This document shows, piece by piece, positions 6,395 through 11,969 of a stretch of 11,969 nt of DNA. Where the stretch lies: the NCBI RefSeq assembly GCF_001280005.1, contig NZ_LGDW01000099.1, positions 1 to 11,969 on the forward strand. Direction: 5' to 3'. Numbering within the stretch: the stretch's first letter is position 1; each line of letters opens with the position of its first letter. The notes beneath the pieces are model-generated. The model was not told the origin of the DNA, did not search any database, and saw only the letters and a program-made list of their open reading frames with translations. The DNA comes from Streptomyces sp. NRRL WC-3618 (GTDB lineage: Bacteria > Actinomycetota > Actinomycetes > Streptomycetales > Streptomycetaceae). The translations under genes were made by a program, and so were the position numbers.

Positions 6395-6478
6395 TGCCCG
6401 GAGCCGGACTTGAACCGGCACGCCCGCGAAGGGGCAGCGAGGTTTAAGCTCGCCGTGTCTGCATTCCACCATCCGGGC
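6395..6478 (-). tRNA. bldA: tRNA-Leu(UAA), the UUA-decoding developmental tRNA
   Basis: The minus strand gives a complete 84-nt class II tRNA. The acceptor GCCCGGA (6478-6472) pairs with TCCGGGC (6402-6396), with discriminator A at 6395. The D stem is GTG/CAC. The anticodon stem GCGAG/CTCGC encloses loop CTTAAAC, placing anticodon UAA at 6446-6444. The variable arm has a GCCC/GGGC stem, and the T arm is GCCGG-TTCAAGT-CCGGC. CCA is not encoded; CTT follows. UUA is extremely rare in Streptomyces, and its only tRNA is BldA, needed for aerial growth and many antibiotics through genes such as adpA and pathway activators. The D-loop GAATGCAGA is short and lacks the usual GG pair. It is transcribed toward pobA from its own upstream region. 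Identification as bldA rests on the anticodon and overall sequence and is very secure. Confidence 0.97.
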
Positions 6479-6506
6479 AGGCCCTGGGCTCCGCATCGAG
6501 GTTCCG

Positions 6507-6512
6507 AGCCTA
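6507..6512 (-). promoter_or_regulatory. bldA: Possible -10 element for bldA
   Basis: TAGGCT on the minus strand lies 28 bases before the mature tRNA 5' end, a reasonable place for a -10 of a tRNA with a short leader. No convincing -35 is found at 16-19 bp; TTCGGA is only about 13 bp upstream. Weak candidate. Confidence 0.3.
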
Positions 6513-6550
6513 TCGGGACACCCCATCCGAACTGCGGGTGAGGGCACCGA

Positions 6551-6574
6551 TGTTGTCTTATTTTATTGACTTCT
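6551..6574. other. AT-rich block upstream of bldA
   Basis: This stretch, including TTGTCTTATTTTATTGACTT, is roughly 70% A+T in DNA that is otherwise strongly G+C rich. It lies about 75-95 bp upstream of the mature tRNA end, between bldA and the divergent ABC transporter genes. A role in promoter melting, or as a site for a nucleoid or developmental regulator, is possible but not shown. It contains TTGAC on the plus strand without a matching -10. Confidence 0.45.
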
Positions 6575-6724
6575 GAGGGAGCATCAGCACCTGGAACGAG
6601 CCATCCGCACTTGCCAATAGCCTTTCGTGACGCGGCCCGGCGTGCATGCGGAATGACGGAATTTCACCGTCCGAACAAGGGGGCTCCACCCGTTCTTGCC
6701 ATGGCCCCGACGAGACGGGCCCGC

Positions 6725-6789
6725 AGGAGACAGGAGCGACAGGAGACGGACCCCCAGGAGCCAGGCCGTAGGAGACAGGCCGTAGGAGA
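6725..6789 (+). repeat. AGGAG-rich repeat with a 14-bp tandem duplication
   Basis: AGGAG occurs six times, starting at 6725, 6732, 6741, 6756, 6770 and 6784. CAGGCCGTAGGAGA is duplicated exactly in tandem (6762-6775 and 6776-6789). No start codon or reading frame makes sense of these Shine-Dalgarno-like copies. The block lies in the 486-bp gap 6479-6964 between bldA and the ABC transporter, which contains no gene I can support. A small inverted repeat GACGG-aatttca-CCGTC lies at 6655-6671. Confidence 0.65.
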
Positions 6790-6964
6790 CGACCGTCATC
6801 CCCAGGTATGACACGGGACCGCCGGGTCCGCCCCGAGGCTGCCCTCGGAACCGGCGCAGCGGCTGACTACACGGCGGCCTCCGGCCATGACGATGGTTCA
6901 TGTGGTTCACGAGCTTCCGACCGCGAACCCATCGCCGCGTCATCGTCCCGACAGGAGCCCGCCC

Positions 6965-7744
6965 GTGACCGCCTCCACCCCCCTCGCCGACCGGACCACC
7001 ACCACGGTGGCCGCCCGCGCCACGGAACTGTCCAAGATCTACGGACAGGGCGAGACGCAGGTCGTCGCCCTCGACCGGGTCTCCGTCGACTTCCAGCAGG
7101 CCGAGTTCACCGCGATCATGGGCCCGTCCGGCTCCGGCAAGTCCACGCTGATGCACTGCGTGGCAGGCCTCGACTCCTTCTCGTCCGGCTCCGTGCGCAT
7201 CGGCGACACCGAGCTGGGCTCCCTCAAGGACAAGCAGCTCACCAAGCTCCGCCGGGACAAGATCGGCTTCATCTTCCAGGCGTTCAACCTGCTGCCGACG
7301 CTGACCGCCCTGGAGAACATCACCCTTCCGATGGACATCGCGGGCCGTAAGCCCGACAAGGAATGGCTGGATTCGGTGATCTCGATGATCGGCCTCGCCG
7401 ACCGGCTCCGGCACCGCCCGTCCCAGCTCTCCGGCGGCCAGCAGCAGCGCGTCGCCGTGGCCCGGGCACTGGCCTCCCGCCCCGACATCATCTTCGGCGA
7501 CGAACCGACGGGGAACCTCGACTCCCGCGCGGGCGCCGAGGTCCTGGGCTTCCTGCGCAACTCCGTACGGGAACTGGGGCAGACGGTCGTGATGGTCACC
7601 CACGACCCGGTGGCGGCGGCGTACGCGGACCGGGTGGTCTTCCTCGCGGACGGACGGATCGTGGACGAGCTGTACCGCCCGACGGCGGACGGCGTCCTGG
7701 ACCTCATGAAGCAGCTCGACACCAGGACGATCCGCACCAGCTGA
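6965..7744 (+). CDS. ABC transporter ATP-binding protein, LolD/MacB/FtsE-like
   Basis: The 259-residue cytoplasmic ATPase energises the permease encoded next. All motifs are intact: Walker A GPSGSGKS (53-60), Q-loop Gln105 in GFIFQAFNLLP, signature LSGGQQQR (155-162), Walker B IIFGDEPTGNLD (175-186) and H-loop His213 in MVTHD. FQAFNLLP and the GNLD D-loop are typical of the subfamily that pairs with FtsX/MacB-type permeases, which move lipids, peptides or drugs or act mechanically on the envelope. I choose GTG at 6965 because AGGAG at 6953-6957 is seven bases upstream. The frame is open to an ATG at 6887, but those extra residues do not match the family. A 140-bp gap with an inverted repeat separates it from the permease. 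The substrate cannot be read from the sequence. Confidence 0.92.
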   Translation: MTASTPLADRTTTTVAARATELSKIYGQGETQVVALDRVSVDFQQAEFTAIMGPSGSGKSTLMHCVAGLDSFSSGSVRIGDTELGSLKDKQLTKLRRDKIGFIFQAFNLLPTLTALENITLPMDIAGRKPDKEWLDSVISMIGLADRLRHRPSQLSGGQQQRVAVARALASRPDIIFGDEPTGNLDSRAGAEVLGFLRNSVRELGQTVVMVTHDPVAAAYADRVVFLADGRIVDELYRPTADGVLDLMKQLDTRTIRTS

Positions 7745-7775
7745 CGTGCCACCACCGCCAGCGCCTGAGCGGCGA

Positions 7776-7792
7776 GTTGACGTTCCGTCAAC
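7776..7792. promoter_or_regulatory. 17-bp perfect inverted repeat between the ABC ATPase and permease genes
   Basis: GTTGACG-TTC-CGTCAAC is a perfect inverted repeat 31 bases after the ATPase stop and 92 bases before the permease start. It could be an operator for an internal promoter, since it contains TTGACG in both orientations, or a small RNA hairpin that alters expression of the two genes. Neither is proven. Confidence 0.4.
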
Positions 7793-7824
7793 ACACCTAC
7801 GCACGGCCGGTCCCACCCAGGCAC

Positions 7825-7867
7825 GCCCTCGACTGGGCACGCCCTCGACCCCGCCCTCGACCTCGAC
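7825..7867 (+). repeat. Short CCTCGAC repeats in the 5' region of the permease gene
   Basis: GCCCTCGAC occurs at 7825-7833, 7841-7849 and 7853-7861, and CCTCGAC again at 7861-7867. The first two copies share the longer unit GCACGCCCTCGAC. The block ends 17 bases before the permease ATG and displaces any ordinary ribosome binding site. Confidence 0.6.
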
Positions 7868-7884
7868 GGACTGAGACGACACCC

Positions 7885-10422
7885 ATGTTCCGTACCGCCC
7901 TGCGCAACGTACTCGCGCACAAGGCCAGACTCCTGATGACCGTGCTCGCCGTGATGCTGGGCGTCGCCTTCGTGTCCGGGACCCTGGTCTTCACCAACAC
8001 CCTCTCGAACGCCCTCCAGAACAGCTCCGCCAAGGGCTTCGACCAGGTCGACGTCGCCGTGCGGCCAGGCCCCGGGGACGATGACGCCGACGCGACCAGC
8101 GAGCCCCCGGAGCTGACGCAAGCGCTGCTCGATGAGAGCGCGAAGGTACCGGGCGCCGCCTCCGCCATGGGGGTCGTCACCGGCTTCACGGCCATCGCCG
8201 ACAAGGACGGCAAGCTCATCGGCGGCGGTTTCCAGTCGGAGGGCGCGAACTACTGGGGTGACAAGGACGTCCGGTACCCGCTGAAGGAGGGCGCCGCGCC
8301 CAAGGGCACCGGCCAGGTCGCCCTCGACGCGCGGACCGCCGAGCGGGCCGGCTACCAGGTCGGCGACACCGTGCGCCTGTCGGTGGACGGCCCGGTGCTC
8401 TCCCCCACCGTCTCCGGCATCTTCACCACGGACGACGGCAACGTGAGGGCCGGCGGCAGCCTCGCACTCTTCGACACGGCGACCGCGCAGCGGCTGTTCG
8501 GCAAGGCGGGCACGTACGACGAGATCGACGTCAAGGCGGCGGCCGGCACGAGCCAGACCGCGCTCAAGGCGGCGCTCGACAAGGCCCTGCCGCGCAACGC
8601 CGTCGAGACGACGACGGCCACGAAACTCGCCGACGACCAGGCGAAGCTCATCGCCTCCGGGATGAGCGGCCTGAAGCAGGGTCTGCTGGTCTTCGCGGGC
8701 ATCGCGCTGTTCGTCGGTACGTTCATCATCGCCAACACCTTCACGATGCTGGTCGCGCAGCGCACCAAGGAACTGGCGCTGATGCGAGCGGTCGGTGCCT
8801 CGCGCCGGCAGGTCACCCGGTCCGTGCTGATCGAGGCGTTCGTGGTCGGCGCGGTGGCGGCCGTCACCGGGCTGGTCACGGGCATCGGTATCGGGGCCGG
8901 GCTGAGGGTCCTCATCGTCAAGCTCGGCGCGACCCTGCCCGACGGACCGCTGATCGTCACGCCGGGCACGGTCGGCGCGGCCCTCGCGGTCGGCATCCTC
9001 ATCACCATGCTGGCGGCCTGGCTGCCCGGCCGCCGCGCCGCGAAGATCCCGCCGGTGGCCGCCATGAGCAGCGTCCACGCCACCGCGACCACGAAGTCGC
9101 TGGTGCTGCGCAACACGCTGGGCGTGCTCGTCTCGGGCGCGGGCGTCGCCGTGGTGCTGGCCGCGACGTCGATGAAGGGCTCGGACGGCCAGGCCCCCAT
9201 GGGCATCGGCGCGGGCCTGCTCATCATCGGGGTCTTCATCCTCACGCCGCTCCTGTCCCGCCCGCTGATCGCCGCCGCCGGCCCGCTGATGCGCGTGTTC
9301 GGCGTCTCCGGGAAGCTGGCCCGCCAGAACTCGGTCCGCAACCCCCGCCGTACGGCCGCCACGGCCTCCGCGCTGATGATCGGGCTCACCCTCATCACCG
9401 GCATGACGGTGATGGCGGGCAGCCTCCAGCAGGCGATCGACAAGATGGCGTCGGCCTCGATCAGGGCGGACTACGTCGTCTCGATGGCCAACGGCAACGG
9501 GCTCTCGCCCGACGTCGCCGAAAAACTGGCGAAGACGCCCGGAGTGACCGCCGTCAGCCCCTTGAGCGACGGCGCCGTCCGCATCGACGACACGTCGGCG
9601 TGGGTGACCGGCGTCACCGGCCCCGCGATCGGCGAACTGACGAAGCTGACGGTCGACGACGGCACGTTCAAGGTCGGCGGCACCCAGGTGGTCGTGGACG
9701 AAGAGGCCGCCAAGTCCCGTGGCTGGAAGGCGGGTTCGGCCTTCACGGTCACCTTCGACGACGGGCGGAAGCAGCGGCTGACCGTGGCGGGCGTATACCA
9801 GGGCAATGACGTGGTGAGCGGCCTCCTGATCGACAACACCGTGCTGGCCCCGCACCGGACGGACGCGGCCGACCACACCGACAAGCGGGTCATGGTGAAG
9901 ACGTCCGACGGCGCGACGAGCGCGACGAAGGACAGGCTGGCGAAGGCCCTGGGCGACAACCCGGCCATCAAGATCCAGTCCAGGAAGGACATCTCCAACG
10001 AGATCGCGCAGACGTTCACGCTGGTGCTGAACATGCTCTACGGCCTGCTGGCCATGGCGGTCATCGTCGCGGTCCTCGGGGTCATCAACACCCTGGCCAT
10101 GTCGGTGTTCGAACGCTCCCAGGAGATCGGCATGCTCCGCGCGATCGGCCTCGACCGCAAGGGCATCAAGCGGATGGTCCGGCTGGAGTCCCTGGTCATC
10201 TCCCTGTTCGGCGGCGTCCTGGGTATCGGCCTGGGCGTGTTCTTCGGCTGGGCGGCCGGCGAACTGCTGGGCACGAGCATGCCGACGTACGAACTCGTCC
10301 TGCCCTGGGCCAGGATGGCGCTCTTCCTGCTCCTCGCGGCCACGGTGGGCATCCTGGCGGCCCTGTGGCCGGCCCGCCGCGCGGCCCGCATGAACATGCT
10401 GGCGGCGATCCAGTCGGAATAG
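7885..10422 (+). CDS. ABC transporter permease with two FtsX-like domains
   Basis: This 845-residue integral membrane protein is an actinobacterial MacB/FtsX-like permease with two FtsX domains fused. TM1 at about 16-36 is followed by a large extracytoplasmic domain (about 40-260) and TMs at about 265-288, 315-338 and 361-382. Further segments lie near 411-430, 438-460 and 495-513, then a second extracytoplasmic domain (about 515-710) and TMs at about 712-738, 769-792 and 811-830. Each half has the coupling motif facing the ATPase: ELALMRAVGASRRQV (about 296-310) and EIGMLRAIGLDRKGI (about 747-761). The preceding gene supplies the ATPase. The ATG at 7885 starts exactly at the conserved FRTALRNVLAHKARLL; its ribosome binding site is poor, at best ACGGA about 14 bases upstream. 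Export of a lipid, peptide or drug is possible. The substrate is unknown. Confidence 0.92.
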   Translation: MFRTALRNVLAHKARLLMTVLAVMLGVAFVSGTLVFTNTLSNALQNSSAKGFDQVDVAVRPGPGDDDADATSEPPELTQALLDESAKVPGAASAMGVVTGFTAIADKDGKLIGGGFQSEGANYWGDKDVRYPLKEGAAPKGTGQVALDARTAERAGYQVGDTVRLSVDGPVLSPTVSGIFTTDDGNVRAGGSLALFDTATAQRLFGKAGTYDEIDVKAAAGTSQTALKAALDKALPRNAVETTTATKLADDQAKLIASGMSGLKQGLLVFAGIALFVGTFIIANTFTMLVAQRTKELALMRAVGASRRQVTRSVLIEAFVVGAVAAVTGLVTGIGIGAGLRVLIVKLGATLPDGPLIVTPGTVGAALAVGILITMLAAWLPGRRAAKIPPVAAMSSVHATATTKSLVLRNTLGVLVSGAGVAVVLAATSMKGSDGQAPMGIGAGLLIIGVFILTPLLSRPLIAAAGPLMRVFGVSGKLARQNSVRNPRRTAATASALMIGLTLITGMTVMAGSLQQAIDKMASASIRADYVVSMANGNGLSPDVAEKLAKTPGVTAVSPLSDGAVRIDDTSAWVTGVTGPAIGELTKLTVDDGTFKVGGTQVVVDEEAAKSRGWKAGSAFTVTFDDGRKQRLTVAGVYQGNDVVSGLLIDNTVLAPHRTDAADHTDKRVMVKTSDGATSATKDRLAKALGDNPAIKIQSRKDISNEIAQTFTLVLNMLYGLLAMAVIVAVLGVINTLAMSVFERSQEIGMLRAIGLDRKGIKRMVRLESLVISLFGGVLGIGLGVFFGWAAGELLGTSMPTYELVLPWARMALFLLLAATVGILAALWPARRAARMNMLAAIQSE

Positions 10423-10451
10423 GCAAGTAAGCAGGTACAGCCGCAGGAGAT

Positions 10452-10497
10452 ACGGCAGTTGGGCCCCGCTGACGCACCAGCGGGGCCCAACTGCCGT
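10452..10497. terminator. Bidirectional terminator with perfect 19-bp arms
   Basis: ACGGCAGTTGGGCCCCGCT (10452-10470) and its exact reverse complement (10479-10497) flank the 8-base loop gacgcacc. It lies between the convergent permease (ends 10422) and cyclopropane synthase (ends 10508) genes and can stop both transcripts. The distal pyrimidine stretch GTCTCCGC is not a true U-run. Confidence 0.92.
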
Positions 10498-10507
10498 CTC
10501 CGCGCCG

Positions 10508-11806
10508 TCAGTTCCAGGTACGGGCACGCAAGGGCATCCCGGAGGCACCCGACCCGGAGGTCCGTACGGCGAGGACCTGGTTGACGCCGAGCCGGTTGCG
10601 TTCGAACGCGAGGGCGCAGGCGGCCATGTACAGCCGCCAGACACGGGCGCGCCCCGGGCTGGTGAGCTGCTGGGCCCGCGCCCAGTCGGCCTCCAGAGCG
10701 GTCACCCACCGCCGCAGGGTCAGCGCGTAGTGCTCCCGGATCGACTCGACGTCACGCACCTCGAACCCGGCCTGTTCGAGGTGGGTGACGGTCGTGCCGA
10801 CGGGCGCGAGTTCGCCGTCCGGAAAGACGTACGCGTCGATGAACCCGTCGAGGCTGTACGCGTCCTCGTCCGACTGCGGCCGACGGGCGATCTGGTGATT
10901 GAGCAACCGGCCGCCCGGCCTGAGCAGGGCGTACAGATCGCGCGCGTACCTCAGATACTGCTCGCTCCCCACATGCTCGGCCATCCCCACGGAGGAGACG
11001 GCGTCGAAGGGCCCGTCGGAGACGTCCCGGTAGTCCTGCACCCGGATCTCGACCCGGTCCGTGAGGCCCTCTTCGGCGACGCGCTTACGGGCGTACGTGG
11101 CCTGCTCCTGCGAGAGGGTGACGCCGACGACGCGTACGCCGTGCTCCCGGGCGGCATGGACGGCGAGGGAGCCCCAGCCGCAGCCGACGTCGAGGAGGCG
11201 CAGGCCGGGCGTCAGGGCGAGCTTGCGGCAGATCAGGTCGAGCTTGTCGCGCTGGGCGTCCTCGAGGGTGGTGGCGGCGTCAGGGGTCTGCCAGTAGGCG
11301 CAGGAGTACACCATGGACGGGCCGAGGACGAGGCGGTAGAAGTCGTTGCCGACATCGTAGTGATGGCTGACGGCACGCTTGTCGGTGCGCTTGGTGTGCC
11401 GGCGCACGCGGCGGCGCGGGACCTCCTCGCGGGGCGGGGAGGGAGGCACAGGAAGGCCCGCCATCTTCACGAGGCCGCGCACCGACGCCCGCGCACCGGG
11501 GTCGCGCAGCGCGTCGACGAGACTTCGGGTGTCCCCCTCGCGCTCCCAGACCAACCCGGACAGCAGATCGAGGGCGGCGTAGAAATCCCCCTCGATGTCC
11601 AGGTCACCGGCGACCCAGGCCCGGGCGAGCCCCAGCTCGCCCGGTTTCCACAGCAGCCGACGCAGGGCGCGACGGTTGCGGACGACCAGAGTGGGGGCGC
11701 CGGGGGGCCCGGCCTGCGAACCGTCCCAGGCGCGGATGCGCATCGGGAGCGGAACCCCCAACAACTGTTCGGCGAAGCGATGCAGCCGCGACGCGGCTTC
11801 GGGCAT
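10508..11806 (-). CDS. Cyclopropane-fatty-acyl-phospholipid synthase family SAM methyltransferase
   Basis: The 432-residue enzyme transfers a methylene group from SAM to the double bond of unsaturated acyl chains in membrane phospholipids. HHYDVGNDFY (148-157) and YSCAYW with Cys169 match the Cfa active site. LDVGCGWGSLA (205-215) and GVTLSQEQ (228-235) bind SAM. EHVG with Glu277, His304 in LLNHQI, and YVFPDGELAPV correspond to the bicarbonate-site region of E. coli Cfa. EHVG argues for a cyclopropane synthase rather than the 10-methyl-stearate (BfaB/UfaA1) branch. The ATG at 11806 is preceded by GGAGG in ggaggtgtgcgcc. A GTG at 11896 would add 30 residues unlike the family. Residues about 118-140 form a Pro/Arg-rich linker before the catalytic domain. 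It converges with the ABC permease gene; the 163 bp upstream hold no gene. Confidence 0.92.
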   Translation of the reverse strand: MPEAASRLHRFAEQLLGVPLPMRIRAWDGSQAGPPGAPTLVVRNRRALRRLLWKPGELGLARAWVAGDLDIEGDFYAALDLLSGLVWEREGDTRSLVDALRDPGARASVRGLVKMAGLPVPPSPPREEVPRRRVRRHTKRTDKRAVSHHYDVGNDFYRLVLGPSMVYSCAYWQTPDAATTLEDAQRDKLDLICRKLALTPGLRLLDVGCGWGSLAVHAAREHGVRVVGVTLSQEQATYARKRVAEEGLTDRVEIRVQDYRDVSDGPFDAVSSVGMAEHVGSEQYLRYARDLYALLRPGGRLLNHQIARRPQSDEDAYSLDGFIDAYVFPDGELAPVGTTVTHLEQAGFEVRDVESIREHYALTLRRWVTALEADWARAQQLTSPGRARVWRLYMAACALAFERNRLGVNQVLAVRTSGSGASGMPLRARTWN

Positions 11807-11933
11807 GGCGCACACCTCCGTTACGACATAACCGGGAATGTCCAACACCCACGAAAACACCAACAGGTCGGGCGCGCAGTCCCCACGCCCGATCACAACT
11901 GGGCAAAGGGGGTACCACCCACCCGTCCGGACG

Positions 11934-11953
11934 AGGCCCCTTCAGCCGGGCCT
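11934..11953. terminator. Hairpin near the right edge
   Basis: AGGCCC (11934-11939), an 8-base loop, and GGGCCT (11948-11953) are followed by TCTTTCC on the plus strand. It may close a gene to the right of the window or act in the upstream region of the Cfa gene. No plus-strand gene precedes it here. A 10-bp palindrome CGTCCGGACG (11924-11933) abuts it. Confidence 0.35.
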
Positions 11954-11969
11954 TCTTTCCCGCCCACCC

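Noticed and set aside
6109..6447. Plus-strand open frame of 112 codons running into the tRNA
   Set aside because: Its end, including GAGLEPARP, is the translated antisense of the tRNA, a common annotation artefact. It has no ribosome binding site.
6395..6478. tRNA gene as an integration (att) site for a mobile element
   Set aside because: No integrase gene and no repeated copy of the tRNA 3' end are visible in the window.
6566..6811. Plus-strand 81-codon frame upstream of the ABC operon
   Set aside because: It is composed of the AGGAG repeat region in translation, has no binding site and shows no protein-like pattern.
7039..10644. A very long minus-strand open frame (about 1200 codons) opposite the ABC transporter genes
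   Set aside because: It is the expected antisense shadow of GC-rich coding sequence. Its product is an Arg/Asp/Gly-rich low-complexity string, while the plus strand has clear ATPase and permease motifs.

Overview
The window is high-GC actinobacterial DNA with strong third-position G/C bias, purine-rich ribosome binding sites and GTG starts. The genus is almost certainly Streptomyces, because the minus strand at 6395-6478 carries a class II tRNA-Leu with anticodon UAA. This is bldA, the tRNA that reads the rare UUA codon and links translation to development and antibiotic production in this genus.

Layout from left to right. Positions 1-300 (minus) hold what looks like the 3' remnant of a secreted protein, probably an S8 peptidase-like C-terminal region; it is frameshifted and lacks its 5' part. 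A thiolase (507-1727, plus) follows, preceded by repeat structures that look like operators and followed by hairpins. Next come an unrecognised membrane-anchored protein (2074-2871, plus), a small helical hypothetical read convergently (2980-3291, minus; apparently leaderless) and a small DUF4287-type protein (3396-3626, plus). A 44-bp perfect palindrome then separates the latter from a Bax inhibitor-1/YccA membrane protein (3742-4650, minus). 4-hydroxybenzoate 3-monooxygenase, pobA (4867-6039, minus), comes next, and bldA lies upstream of it on the same strand. The plus strand then carries an ABC export-type pair: a LolD/MacB-like ATPase (6965-7744) and a duplicated FtsX-type permease (7885-10422). 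The permease converges on a cyclopropane-fatty-acid synthase (10508-11806, minus) across a perfect 19-bp-arm terminator.

The genes are mostly single transcription units rather than one pathway. The thiolase and PobA belong to fatty-acid and aromatic catabolism respectively. The ATPase and permease form one transporter. YccA, the transporter and Cfa are membrane functions. No pca genes or pobA regulator sit beside pobA. I saw no TTA codon in any called coding sequence when reading by eye, so none of these neighbours appears to be a direct bldA target.

I found no mobile element, CRISPR array, phage or defence system, and no evidence of a new biological system. The most interesting items are bldA itself with its non-canonical D-loop and AT-rich upstream block, the broken remnant at the left edge, and several small inverted or tandem repeats in regulatory positions.
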